Below, one piece after another: positions 42,985 to 55,619 of a stretch of DNA of 64,000 nucleotides. Under the pieces are notes generated by a model. It was not told the DNA's origin and did no database searches. It saw only the letters and a list, made by a program, of their open reading frames with translations. The DNA lies in contig JAGVSM010001404.1 in assembly GCA_022494885.1 (NCBI GenBank), positions 1 through 64,000 of the forward strand. Reading direction: 5' to 3'. The position numbers and the translations under genes were made by a program. Origin of the DNA: Micrasema longulum (lineage: Eukaryota > Arthropoda > Insecta > Trichoptera > Brachycentridae). Each line of letters begins with the position of its first letter. The stretch's first letter is position 1.

Positions 42985-43499
42985 CATAATACTGCGACAG
43001 ACAGATACAAGACACAAGACACAAGACAGTGAGTTCTCAGTTTCAGAGTTCAGAGTTTCAGTGTCTCGATTCTCGCTTCTCGCTGTTCTCACGTCTCACG
43101 TTCTCAGTTCTCAGCTCTCAGTCAGTTCTCAGTCAAGTTCCTGCCGGCTCCGTCCGCACACGCGTCGCGCCGCTCGCCCGAACACACTACTCGACCGACG
43201 TTCGCGCGAAAACTATTCTAATCCGAAACGAAAATTCAAACCTAATCCGCGAGACTGAAATAACATCGAGTGCAATTATTGTGTTTATGCGACATTCAAA
43301 AACCAAATAAAATTAACAAATCGAGCTGTGCAAATTGAGTTTGTTTTCCAATTAACAAGTGCCGAGTTTAAATTGTAGTTATAAATAAATATTATCAAAC
43401 AGTGCTAAAAATAGAGTGGACATATTAATATAATAGTCGACGATTTTCTGCTCGCTGTGGTAATTTTAGGATCCGAGTAAATGTTAGTCTGAGCGGGAA
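42985..43499 (+). promoter_or_regulatory. Probable promoter-proximal and 5' UTR region of integrin alpha
   Basis: It lies directly upstream of the integrin start codon. It includes a low-complexity run of cagacag, agttctcag and gttctcac units at 43005-43140 and a GC-rich stretch at 43140-43210. These are unlike the AT-rich repeats on both sides. No TATA box or TSS can be fixed from the sequence alone. Confidence 0.4.
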
Positions 43500-43663
43500 A
43501 TGGCGGGCCTGTTGGTGTTGGGGGCGCTGCTGGGGGCGCTGCTGGGGGGCGCGGGCGCCTTCAACCTGGACACGGAGCACTACACGCGCCACGGAGCTCC
43601 CGGGCTGCGCCCCTCCATGTTCGGCTTCGCCGTGGCGTCGCACCGGGAAAGGGGACAACCATG
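43500..43663 (+). CDS. Integrin alpha chain, first coding exon (partial gene)
   Basis: The ATG at 43500 opens a signal peptide MAGLLVLGALLGALLGG. Cleavage near GAGA|FN gives the mature start FNLDTEHYTRHGAPG, then SMFGFAVASHRERGQP, and W is split by donor tg|gtagga. The FNLDT...G..FGF.V..H pattern is the universal first beta-propeller strand of integrin alpha chains (FNLDTREDN...GSLFGFSLAMH in human alpha-6). PS1 and PS2 classes both fit, so I do not choose a symbol. The following GAP-containing exon is not found in the window. Confidence 0.85.
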
Positions 43664-46600
43664 GTAGGACTGAAACATAATTACAACTGATTTTACTCGA
43701 TTTGATCGCTGAGATTTACTCGCTCGACATTATTATTAAAGTAGGAAATGTAGAAGTATATGTCAAGACGTACGACATGTCTTTGACTGTTTTTGTGATA
43801 AAATATCCAATATCTTTGTCAAGATAACGATTTCTTTCCTAATCAAATCCCTCGAGGGTTTCACTTACTATTTTACGAGTGTCGGATTACAATAGAAGTA
43901 AGATATTCGAGATCTTAACGGACATATTTATTATGGAAAATAAAATTTGTCCCAGATAAATCTTTAAGATGATTCCCAGATTCCATATTGTTATAAAATT
44001 GCATAGTAAAGTGCATATCGACGCTAGAAAATAAAACAGTTACCGAGCGATATATAGCAACCTTACAGCCGTCGAGTACAGAGCGTCGTATTTTAATTTT
44101 TTTTTAAAATTATGTCGGAATTACGCTGAGGTTTTTTAGTAATGATAATAAAAAACTTTAATTGGCTCTTCTGCAAAGTTGGTACATAACTAATAACTTA
44201 ATAACTTTTGCCTTTCCAGCGTCGAAATGTTTAAAACTTGAGTAACTTTAGAAACTTTAGTACAAGCCCTTATCGCTCAAATGTTGCCTATAGGCCAGGC
44301 GTTGGGATTAAAATATTGCTGAATAATAATTTTACAACAAGGATGCATAACGTAGGTACCTATATTGAAAATTTCATATGCGTATTTTGAACAAAAAGCC
44401 TCAAAATTATTAATAGAAAAATTACAAGCATTTTTGGGATAAAAAAAACATAATAATCAAATAATGTTCTTCATCAACACAGTAGACATTATGTATCTAA
44501 CATTTGGCAGTTTTAGCAAGGTAATTAATTATTTTTTGTAAAAATAATGAGTTTTCAAATGTAATAAACGGAAAATGTACAAGGTACAAAGTTTTATGAA
44601 AACTCTCGTAGATAACATAAAATTTGCAATGATTTATGTCGGTAAGTTATAAAAACTAAAAAATATTAATTCTATTGCGTATATTATTGTAAGAGAGGAT
44701 AATAGATAGTTAGTCAACTTAAAAATGTTCAAATTAAAATTTCAACATTTTTGTGATATTTCGTTGAAAGCAGAACCAACAAAAAAATGCAATTAATTCG
44801 GATAGTTTTAAAAAAAAAATAACCGCTAGTAATCTGTTAACTCGTACGTATTATCTACAATAATAATTTCAAATAAATTGTTATTAATTTAGACTCTTTC
44901 TGATGACACTGAGCTATGCTTGTTTTCATCGAAAACCTTCGCCATTCCATGGAACGATGCGACGGACCCAACATCCCTAATCTATTTTCAAAACTCAGTC
45001 CTTTAGGGTATAAATGGTTCGAAGAACCTATATAACATATTGTAAAATACTAAAAATGCTCAATTTATTGCGATTCACGACATAAATAGTTAATTATTTC
45101 ACAATTACTGGAGAAATTTGGGTTATTCGATGTAAATCTATTTGATAATTTTGATTGGTAACTAATTGAACATAATTTGGCATCCACTTAGACTCGGGTA
45201 ATTCACGCGTCATTATAAACATATGTGATCGGAGTCACCACACACCCACAGGCATACGTATAGAGAGTGCTCGGAATGTGTACAAACATTGGAAGAATGG
45301 AATATTTGGACAAAACAGCGCAGTGCCAAATTTTCACCTTGAATATTTCGCAATACACGTAATATGCATATTTATACATTCTGACACATGCACGTACAAA
45401 CACTAGGCAATACATCCACCGATAAACTAATTACATACTAATTATATTAGAAGCCTACGGATAAATAAACGTATCTACTAAATATTTATAAACGCGTGAG
45501 TCATCGTTCTGAAAAATATGTTTTTAATAAAAAAGGAAACGATTGGGAGAATAGTTCTGGAATTGGCTGGATTGCTCATTTTCAAATAATCTCATTGTTA
45601 TCTGTAAAAAACATAATAATAATTTAACATGTCAAAACCGTAACTCGAATGGGACTTTTAAACGTCTCTTTACTATCGATCTTTGTGTCATAAAAAGTAA
45701 AGTGATGTATATTCGTTTTTGCAAAAATAATTTTGCGTTAAATGATGGGTCGCCCCAATTTACACCAAATAATCTCCCTTTTTATCCTTTTGTGTTAGCA
45801 GGAGGATAATCTCTTGTAAAGAGGTACTTAGCCTAACTTTTGCCAACTCGAATAATATTGTGGAGGGTCTGGTACAAAGTGTACAGTATTGTACTCACAC
45901 TCTCTTAATCCGCAACATAACCAAACATTAATGACGATCATTTAACCGTACTTAGTAAAAAGTTAGGAACACCCTTTCGTATTATAACCCCTAATGCTCA
46001 TCGGCCATGTCCGTCCAATTCCAGACTTCCTTTCGATAAAAACTAAAATGCGCTTTATGACCCGAAGCTTTTAATAATTCAAAAATGTTTATCTTAAATA
46101 GCGTGACGTTTAAAAAACTTTATCATGATTTAATATATATGTTGCAAGCTGAACCCGGCAATGCTTTGCAATTACTTGATTTGAGTACACACTCGTAAAT
46201 GGATTAAATGAACACAATCGAAAGTTTTATATCAATTATTGTGTTTAGTTCAAATTAGATTTGCATTATTATTTTTGTGTTTCGGATTACATAAATTGTG
46301 AGGACACGCGATGACAGGAAATTTCGATAGATAGGTTACTGTAGGTTAGGTAACACTGTTTTTTTGCCCCAAAAAAACTAAAAATATATTTTTTAAATAC
46401 GGTGCATACGAACAGTGCCTTTTATATATGTACACAATATGAATATAACAATTATCGTATTTTGATATATGTACGTACTTTACTGTAAATATCAAGTTTT
46501 ATTGTATGATAATCAATTAAATTTGGTCAGAGTAAATCTTTCTAGAGATAAATAATATATTTTATCTGACCTTTTAAAAATATTGACGTTAGAAAATGAG

Positions 46601-47217
46601 TGTATTATTAAAGTCATTTTACCATTATTTAAGTGCAATACAATAAAAAATAAACTACATGATTTTAACAATACCCATATTTTAACAAACAATTAATAAA
46701 ACAAACTTCTTTAAATAACGTCGAAAGTTCATATAAACAAACCAATGATAAGAGTGTTGTGACAGATTTCAGATTAGCCGACCTACCGATCAGGAAAACT
46801 CACCAAAGAGAAATAGTGACGTCACGCGCGGTGTAATTTAAAAAATAAAAAAACTTTTAAAAATCACAGCGTTTTATTATACATAAAAGTAATTTTAAAA
46901 TGGGCTTAGTTTGATAGTCTAATAGCAAATAAAAAAAACCACTGAACTTCATCATTTGAGCCCTTACAACTAATATTTTTTTTATTTATATAATATTCAA
47001 AACGTCTTAATCCACACGACAAGTTAAAATTAGGATGGGTTGATTTATATTTTTTTGATCTTAGAAGCTACTTTCGGGTAAAAATTCAGCAAAATTATAT
47101 CTAGTGAAGATTATATTACTATTTTTAAAGATGAGTTTTTTTATATTTTAATATCATTCAAATACTTTACTTCATTGTCAAATTAAAACAAAATATTAAT
47201 TGGGGCTAGATTACTCA
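43664..47217 (+). other. Start of the integrin alpha first intron
   Basis: AT-rich, with few obvious repeats until the MITE at 46690-46955. No exon continuing the integrin was found. This relatively repeat-poor 3 kb could hold intronic enhancers, but I see no specific site. Confidence 0.5.
46690..46955. mobile_element. TGAGGAAGTTCAG MITE copy, truncated
   Basis: Contains gtgacgtcacgcgcggtgta and the end aaccactgaacttcatcatt. Confidence 0.65.
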
Positions 47218-47589
47218 CCGTCCATGCTCTTTGTAGCTGCAAGACGTGCTGCAACCTAGCTCCCATATGTTAAAATAGATTTTTAAAAATATTTTTATTA
47301 ATAACAAATAAAAATACAATATTACAACTAAATTCAATTTTTTACATTAATCAAATACACATATTTACATTAACGTTTCCCATTACGTAAAAGAAATAAA
47401 CAATTATTGTGTACATAATGGGGAGTGACGTCTTACAATAGATTATTTTACTTTAATCAATAATATTTTTAGAATAACATAAATAAACTACAAAAAAGAT
47501 ACAAACGATGTTTTCAATCAGTGTTACATAAAGAAGAATTATAAATGTATTTTTTTACTTCTTTCTTAAATATATTATAATTGGAAAGG

Positions 47590-47706
47590 TGGAACTAGAG
47601 TCCCAATCGTCCATGCGCTCTGTAGCTGCAAGACGTGCAGGGATACTTATTTACTGTGCAGCGCCCTTAAGGTGATTTTCACAAAAATGGCGCTATATAA
47701 ATTATC
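47590..47706 (+). repeat. SINE with LINE-shared 3' tail (family E)
   Basis: The head contains atgcgctctgtagctgcaag, then acgtgc, and the tail cagcgcccttaaggtgattt, then aaaatggcgctatataaatt. The same tail ends the LINE copies at 48450-48950 and 56775-57238. Further copies or heads are at 41826, 51220-51320 (minus), 60585-60705 (minus) and 61128-61232. Confidence 0.7.
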
Positions 47707-48254
47707 CAACTATGTATATTTATTAGTTTGGCTTTCTAAAGTTCTGTAAAAAAATAATGAAAAAAATTTATAGAACAATCAAACTGAATTCCCCTATATT
47801 CCCATATGTATATTTTATCGTGTCTTGTGGATTTATACGATCGTATGAAATGAACTAATGTCTTATGTCTAATGTTTTAATTTATTAGTACCTAGAGACT
47901 GTTTACCGAACTAACAAAATAAAGTTTTATCTATGTTGCATTGTGTTTAATCTAATCTGCTACAAGATTTGGCTACTTTATGGAAGGTACACGAAAATAT
48001 CTAATTTGGTACTTTCTAGTTATATTGTGAGGAAATGTGTTGGGGATTATGGTGTCCAAAGTCGGCCCTTCGGACATTGAGTTCCGGTCGCTGGTCGGGG
48101 GATTCCCCGCTCCATCAGCCAGCCCTGTACACCGTGTACACGTACGCAGGATGCACTCTTCCAATCGTTTCAATAAATGCACTATCCCTTCTTCATTACT
48201 TCTAATCTCCAGTATGTAGGCTCTAATTTCAGTATATAGCGAACAAACAAATAA

Positions 48255-48305
48255 ACCGTCGCGCCGTTTTTCCGTGGGGGTAGGCAGAGGTAATAGAACG
48301 CCACT
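48255..48305 (-). repeat. LINE 3' end fragment (family of 58100-58830)
   Basis: The plus strand shows gccgtttttccgtgggggta, then ggcagaggtaatagaac, the inverted 3' end of that LINE family. Confidence 0.5.
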
Positions 48306-48449
48306 TAAATTTGTTTGTTTGCCCTTGCATTCTTCAATATTTTTTATTTATTTTTTACATACAATATTTCATATTTATTAATTTTTAAAACATTTTTTGA
48401 ATTTTTTTTTTTTGTACAGGACTCACCAAGCCAATTTATATGGCTTGTC

Positions 48450-48950
48450 GGTAAAGATCCTTTACGATTTGCACTGGTTAAAAAGCCCAGAGAGAATAAA
48501 ATACAAGCTGTGCTGAACAGTATTCAAATCCCTTCATGAAATGGCTCCAAAATACCTATCGGACCTTTGTATTAGGGAAAATACATGTCAAAGAAAATCT
48601 ACTCTTAGGTCAGCATTTGATTCAGGAAGAGGAAAACTTGTTGAAATCTGGCGCTCCCCAAACACTAGATTTGGAGATCGTGCTTTTGCCGCCGCCGGCC
48701 CCTCTGCCTGGAACCAATTGCCTTCAAACTTACGAATCATCGACAGTCCCAGTCAGTTCAGATCCCAACTAAAATCCCACTTCTTTAAACTATCATACCC
48801 TCAATTTTAAATCTGGAAATATAATATATCACTTAAGTTTAGTTAGAATGTAAGTTTAGATATACAATTGTAAAGCGCCCTTGAGGTGATTTTTTACAAA
48901 AATGGCGCTATATAAATCAGCCAAATATTATTATTATTATTAAAACATAC
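48450..48950 (+). pseudogene. 5'-truncated LINE copy 1, with (ATT)n tail
   Basis: Frames give MAPKYLSDLCIREN, then FGDRAFAAAGPSAWNQLPSN and FRSQLKSHFFKLSYPQF. This is the C-terminal region after the reverse transcriptase in CR1/L2/Daphne-like elements (LHWL...GDRAF..A.P..WN.LP). The 3' UTR has gcgcccttgaggtgattttt, then aaatggcgctatataaatca, and ends in ATT repeats. A second copy is at 56775-57238. Confidence 0.8.
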
Positions 48951-50099
48951 GATAACACTACATAGTTGTATTATAATAATTACTGCAAACTTAAATATAA
49001 GGTGCGAAAAAAAGTACGTATAATTTATGTTTTCAAATAATATTTAGAAAAATATAAAAAAAAGCAAAAAATAAGTAAATGATATTTATTTACTTTAAAG
49101 AAACAAACAGTCGTCAATGATATAATAATTTATCTTTTTAAAAATGCAGTTTAAAGACAGACCAGCAAAGTTTCTAAATAAAAATTATATATATTATAAA
49201 ATTGTGTTACAACAAAAATATGTGTTTATGTGTATTAGTGTGGGAGTAAGTGTTCAGGTGTGTGCATCATTAAATAGTAAGTGGGATCGTATCGCAGCCA
49301 GAAATAATAACTCTTAATTTATTTTTGAATAAATTAAGACACTGGATTAAAAGTACTTCATTTTAAAAATAAAATAATAAAATTAGACGACTTAGATATC
49401 TTAGAAATTAAAAAAGCGATTCATAGTAAGAAAAAAATAATAATAACCAAATAAACAATATTTCTTTTAGTCCTCTCCTGTCTAGCTTCGAAAATATTGA
49501 TATCAAATTACCACCCTTGTCAGGAAAAAAAGACTTGATTTATTGGGTCCACGTGTAGTATTTTGTAAACATGATAAAAATAAAATAGGAATTAATTCAT
49601 TAGTATCGTAAACCTTGACGAAGAAGCTTGTTTGCTTTAAAACCGGTCGGTGGAAAAAAAAGTTAGTGGTTAATAACAAAGTTGTTTTATTTGTTTTATC
49701 AAAAAATGCTTGCTTGAAGATGGTTTTATGTGACTTTTGGCAATTACCAAGACGGTATGTTTAACGATCATCTGTATTTATCTACCGAGCGATTAAAAAG
49801 CCGTCTCTTTTAACGTCTCCTTTAACGTACCCCCAGGAAGACAGTAAAACTAATGGAAAAAATATAACTAAATGTATCTATTGTATTGGCAACATTTTAC
49901 GCCTAGATGCTCTTATATGTCAATAGGGCAGAATCTAGCCACGCATCTAGGCTTTCGTTTTCAAAACTGACGGTTATATCTGAATTCAATTCGACTTCAA
50001 AATGGACTTATTTCTAAGTATGAAAAAAACGGGTAGATGCATTATTTATCACTTGTCATAGTAAAAATCATTTCACCTGTTGTATACATTTGTTTAATC

Positions 50100-50180
50100 A
50101 CTCTTTTCACAAATGTGCTATTGCGTCAATTTCACTTTTTTATGGCTGGCTGCGTTCTACCTAACTACGTTTAATTTTTC
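50100..50180. repeat. Terminal fragment of the 5331-5763 MITE family
   Basis: Contains acttttttatggctggctgc, then aactacgttta. Confidence 0.55.
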
Positions 50181-50569
50181 ATCTGAAAATGTACGAAATA
50201 CTGGCTACTACTGCTAAATGGTATAAATAAATAAACACTTTATTCTCAAACTATATGCTGTTTCACTATTTAACTTAGTTTTGACTTGTCACTAAAAGTA
50301 GTGGCTTAAAATAAACCACCAAAGTGCTTCTACCCTCTCAACAATTTAGACTACAAAACAAGATTGTTCTACTTCTACAGTAATTCGACATTTACCGTTT
50401 ATTAAAGCTTAAATTATTATTAAATCATGTTTACAAAAACTATCAACAAAATCTTGAAATAAAATGTAAATGTGACAATAAATAATTGAGAAATAAATAC
50501 ATGAGTCTGAATTAAAAAAAAATAATATTTGCGTTTTAATAATTTATCCGTGTTAGAAAATGAGAAAAA

Positions 50570-50640
50570 AGTCATTGGTTGATCGGGGTTTGAACCTCGG
50601 ACCTCCTGATCCGAAGTCCGCACACTACCTGTCTAAATTG
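50570..50640 (-). repeat. tRNA-like SINE head
   Basis: The plus strand shows gatcggggtttgaacctcgg, then gatccgaagtccgcacacta. It is the uninterrupted counterpart of the nested site at 40205-40480. Confidence 0.55.
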
Positions 50641-51219
50641 TGCACACATTGAAGATAGTTTTACCAAACATTCATCCTCCATTATTAACGTCCCATGTCT
50701 CTCGATGTCATCTTTCGATAAGACGCTTCTATGTTGACAGACAAAAAATGCACATTTCAAATCGTACACCCACTGTGACCCCTATATGTCTCTCCTAGCA
50801 TTGGAATCTCTTACTAGTGCACTTACGAGTTATATCCACTCGATTTCCCTTTTAAAGATTTATATTTGAGAGTAGCCATCGAATCAAAAACAATCGTCCG
50901 GGGTTTTATTTCACACGAGTAATAGTATTATTTATTCCCCGGACACGGATAATTGTTGCATGAGTAATATTCAAAAGAATAACTTAATAATGACAAAGTG
51001 AATTGAAACTTAAAATATGTACATGTTACATAATAGCTTCACACCGCGGGAAGCGGGAGTTGGCCTGTTGGTGTAATTAAAACATTTGTTTAATAGATTG
51101 AAATCTCGGGAGGATTTAATTAATGTTTTCTATTAGACAGTCCCGACCCATACGGCCATAAGTCCTATTGAATATAGATGCTAGCAACGTGGACACATGC
51201 GTTTGTATTTATTTATTTA

Positions 51220-51320
51220 TTCTGGATAACGTCTATAGCGCCATTTTCATGAAAACCATCCCAACACGTTTTGCAGTTACATAGCGCACGGACAGACGGT
51301 TAGAAATCTAGCCCTATTTT
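51220..51320 (-). repeat. SINE with LINE-shared tail (family E)
   Basis: The plus strand reads ggataacgtctatagcgcca, then acacgttttgcagttacata, the inverse of the family at 47590. Confidence 0.6.
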
Positions 51321-51336
51321 AATTTTACTCCTCGAT

Positions 51337-51510
51337 GGCCCCCGTGGTGTAGTGGTCAAGACGCTTGACTCACGCACGGAAGGTTCCGGGTTCGATTCCC
51401 GGTGAGGACACAAAAATTAAAAATGTAATTTTTCTCAAGCCTGGGTGCTCTGTGATGTAATTCACCACTGAAATTAGGCCTTCTGGCCTGTTGTGGTGCA
51501 AAAAAAAAAA
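51337..51510 (+). repeat. tRNA-derived SINE (family A), best copy
   Basis: Head ccgtggtgtagtggtcaaga, B box gggttcgattcccggt, body ctcaagcctgggtgctctgt and end ggccttctggcctgttgtgg, then poly(A). The acceptor stem is unpaired, so it is not a tRNA gene. Confidence 0.85.
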
Positions 51511-51884
51511 TGTAAAATGTAACTACTTCAAATATTTGAAAATAATAATAATAATATTTATCTGATTTATATAGCGCCAATGTAGATTATTTCTTTTTTT
51601 TTCATGTACCTTAAACGAATTTTTTTATTGCATGCTACTTTAATGTGTTGATATGCCGTGTATTTTTTAATAATGTTTTTGTTCTGTACAATATACATGA
51701 TGATACGAGTATTGTTTGTTAAAGTTTTATTCATCCCAACTCAACACGGGACTTTGGTTCCATGGAGTTGGGATTTGTGTCTCAATTAAATGTAACACAA
51801 GTAAACTGTTAATAAAAAATTATATATATCGGGAGAAAATTATAAAACAATTATGGACAGACTAAATCATGATCTTAATAGTGT

Positions 51885-52690
51885 ATCACTGTGGTAAAAA
51901 TTAATAAATTAAAATTAAATGTTAACAAAACTAAATATATGAATATAGGAAACAAAAGAATAGAAATTACACCATTCATTGTAATAGAAAATGAAAAACT
52001 TAATGAAGTCACTGAAATTAAATATTTAGGTGTAATGTTGGATTCAAAACTTACATTTCACCAAAACGCTAAGATGGTAATAAATAAGATTGCAAAAAAA
52101 TATCAATTTTGGGAAGGATCAGAAGATTTATTGATAAGGACTCTTGCAAAACTATTTACAAAGCAATTATTGAACCACACGTTAACTACTGTAGTAGCAT
52201 TTTATTTTTATCAAACAAAGAAAACATAGATAAACTAACTGTATTACAAAATAAAGCCTTTAGAATCATTTTGAAAAAAAACAGATATACGAGGGTAAAG
52301 TCGATGGTAAATGAAATGAAATTATTAACATATAAACAAAGAATATTTTACAATACAATGATATTTGTTCATAAAATTATAAACTCTAATAAAAAAACAG
52401 AATTTTGAAAAAAATTGATCGGAACCAGCATGAACACGATCACAATACTAGAGAAAAGAACAAAATTAGACTTCCATTTAGGAAAAAGGCAAAGTCACAA
52501 AATTCAATTTTATTTAAAGCAATTAAAAAGTATTACGAAATGGAAAAAATATTTATGAAGAAAAAAAACATATCAAAATTTAAAATAATGGTCAAGACAT
52601 ATGTGATAAACAATTTATAAATTAAATATATTTGCAATGTTATTATTAGAACACACATAACAATATGTATGATATGTGTGCCCTACTTTA
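51885..52690 (+). pseudogene. Decayed LINE, reverse-transcriptase C-terminal part
   Basis: Three frames in succession give KLKLNVNKTKYMNIGNK, then EIKYLGVMLDSKLTFHQN, then YKAIIEPHVNYCSSILFLSN and VLQNKAFRIILKKNRYT, then DHNTREKNKIRLPFR. These are the LNVNKTK, KYLGV.LD..L.F and VLQNKA.R blocks of jockey-like non-LTR retrotransposon reverse transcriptases. Two frame changes inactivate it. The 3' end is shared with 40900-41240. Confidence 0.85.
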
Positions 52691-53099
52691 AGATTTAAAT
52701 TAAAAAAATATATTAAAAAATTAAAAAATATTTTACAAATAACGTGACTGGTTTATTTATCTTTTTCTTATATTACGACTATTTATGTAGCTACAAAGCG
52801 CATGGACAGTTAAAAATCTAGACCATATTTTGATGTTTATGTAAGTGTTCATGTGAAGTTTATGATATTTATTCAGCAAATCTACGTAGTATCGAAGCTA
52901 ATATCACCAAACGTCTTGCGGCTACAAAGCGTATGGACGTATAAAATTCTAGCAAATACTACTTTACTTTCACGAGTATCAAAACCCATTTGTAATTCAA
53001 TTGAAAATGTATTTATTTTTATCGACGCTCTCGCCAACCAGTGAGAAGAAAATATTGTTTTATATTAGTCGAGAAATAAAGAACAAAAAAGTGTAATGT

Positions 53100-53225
53100 A
53101 ATGTACAAACATAGACAGAATGGTAAATGCTATACCACGTAAACTGAACGCTTAAACCTGGCAATGACAGGTCATAGCCCCGAATCTGCTCGCCATCTTT
53201 GCTGTAATTTACTACCTGATTATCC
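53100..53225 (+). repeat. Fragment of the 38.5-kb inverted-repeat family
   Basis: Contains acaaacatagacagaatggt, then ggcaatgacaggtcatagc. Confidence 0.5.
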
Positions 53226-53231
53226 CTTTTC

Positions 53232-53760
53232 AGAATGATGAAGTTCAGTGTCTTTTTTTATTTTTTATTTGTCAATAGACTATTAAACTAAGCCAAAAAG
53301 TTTTAAAAATTATTATTTTATATCGTATTATCAGCACTATGATTTTTTAACGTTTTGTATTTCTGAAATATATCCGCGTGTGACGTCAGAAGTTCTTCTA
53401 TGTTAGTTCTTCCGATTGGTTCGTTTACGGTAAGCTCACCGAATATTCTTCACAGTTTCACAGCTGTTATTTCATTGGTTTTTTAATAATAATATATTCA
53501 TGTAAAGTTGGATAATTTATATTGTGACATTTTGTTCATTAATTTGGTTAGCTTGGTTGGTTCATATGAACCAGTGACGTCGTTCAAAGTAGTGCGGTTT
53601 CATTAATACATATAAATATTTTTTAGTACACTTTCAAAAAACTTTGCCGTACAATTTAATGCTCTAATTTTTCCACGCGCAAGAAAAAAATTTTTGTATC
53701 CAATTTCAAACTAACTTTTTGTATTTTTGTATCCAATAAGGCTGATTCAGGGCTGCATTC
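53232..53760. mobile_element. TGAGGAAGTTCAG MITE copy with an insertion
   Basis: Starts gatgaagttcagtgtctttt and contains the family blocks cgattggttcgtttacggta and caatttaatgctctaatttt. The end is disturbed. Confidence 0.65.
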
Positions 53761-54442
53761 TATTCGATTCGAAATAATTACGAATTTTGATTACGCATGC
53801 ATATAAAAATAATATTTATACTATCTTTTACCTGGATTTCTTCTCCGAGTGGATTATTTGACAAAGTGCGTTATCTCATTTCTCTAAAATACGTAATCAT
53901 TGATAAAGATATTCGTGAAACGAGTTATAATAGGTAGGCAAGTCTTGCTGACCTCAATATGGTAGCACTCTTCGCTCCCACTGTGCACCTATATCTGTAC
54001 TGTGGCTCTCTGTCTCCCTACACCCACGCAGATCAGTAAAGTTCCTCAATGGGATTCTTTAATACGTCATTACAACACAGTTGAACACAGTGTGGCGGTT
54101 GTGCTAACAATTTATACAAACGCTCATTAAACTATGACCATGTATCTATATAATATTATGGGACTATAACAGTTGGACTGAAGGCAATATTTTGCTTCAG
54201 CCTTTTAGACACTAAATAATTTATATCGTCGGTCGACGTGCATTTCCGCCAATCTACTAGATCTGTTGGCTGCCAATAGGTTCTTCTAGCGATGTACACG
54301 TGCTTAACTTAATGATAGACCGTCCAGAGTCCTACCAGAAGGATTTTGCGACCTTCCGATGCCTATTTTTAGATAATTTTTATGTATCGAATTTTTCTCT
54401 TAGCGATTTTTCGAATCATGTTTCAACGATCAGTCTGGCGAA

Positions 54443-54724
54443 ATGGCCGTGAGCAAAAAACGTGGCGTTCGCGTACGGGCAAAATCTACATTTTTTGATG
54501 AACAAAATTGTGAAAACACGTGGAGTCACACACGGGGCATAGGTACTGACAGCGGGATGACACGGTGTTGGACGTTGGACGTACTGCCAATAGAGTTGCT
54601 ATCATGTGTTAAAGTGGAGAAAATAAAATCACAACTTGATGGAATTTTTGTGTGTATACGCATACATACAAACATTTCATCTAGACATGTTTGTATAGTA
54701 TTAAAACAGACGTCAAATTTATAA
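54443..54724 (+). other. Unassigned open frame, 93 codons
   Basis: Starts MAVSKKRGVRVRAKSTFFDE and runs to a TAA at 54722-54724. Base composition is less AT-rich than its surroundings. I do not recognise the product, there is no clear splice partner, and it may be the end of a repeat. Weak support as a gene. Confidence 0.15.
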
Positions 54725-55619
54725 ATTAAACAATAAAAAAAAGCGTTGGCAATTTACCATTTACATAATCTACTGCAGTACCGAGCGACGACCACGAGCG
54801 GCGTCGCCATCTCGCACACAGCCAATATGATTAGTTTTATGGTTTCTAAATTACGAATGGCCGAATCTACAAGTCGTTAATTACAGGGAACCCGTTTAGA
54901 TTGGGATTCGGATATTTACACAAATAATGTGTTCAAGTTTCGATATACCCACAGCGAGCGCTAGTACGAGCGGACGCCATTTCGGTGATAAATAAATTCT
55001 CAAAAACGGGATTTTTTATCAAGCGAGGTAGTGAAAACCTTACCTTCTTGTACACAAAGCTGCATACTTCTGTGAAACTTAGTATTTCCATACACATGGC
55101 CATTATACTGTCTAAATGGATTTGCTTAAGGCATATAAATAAAATATACGAGTAAATTGTACACGTATTTTATTCATCGTAAATGTTTTTCACTTGTATA
55201 CATTAAATAAAGCACCATTTAAATGCAGTTTGATATATTAGTCTAAAAATTGCGAATTGGTACGCTAGTCTAATGGCTTTAATAGGTTCTGGTTTTGTGT
55301 TCGTTTGGGTTGAGTATGGAGTAAAAAGAATTGTTTTTTGCCTGAAATTCATTAGAAATAGGTACCGTGAGAAAATGATTTATAGAATTCGTGAAAGGAT
55401 CATGTAAATGAGGACTAGATTTCTTACTGACGTAGTGTAATCTAGCTCCCATTTATTATTAAAATCGATCACACTCGGAAAATCACTCGACTAATAAACG
55501 TGATCTTGATTTATTGAAAGCTTTTCACGAAAGTCTCGCTCGAATGCTAAAAATACGATAGAAAATAATTTTAATTAATTAATGAATTAATATGTACCTT
55601 TTTGGGTGATCCCGTGCAA

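Noticed and set aside
47973..48219. Overlapping ORFs on both strands near 48.1 kb
   Set aside because: Moderate GC patch beside LINE fragments; no motif recognised and no splice signals.
51337..51411. Possible tRNA gene
   Set aside because: Same reason: head of a family-A SINE, with acceptor ends that cannot pair.
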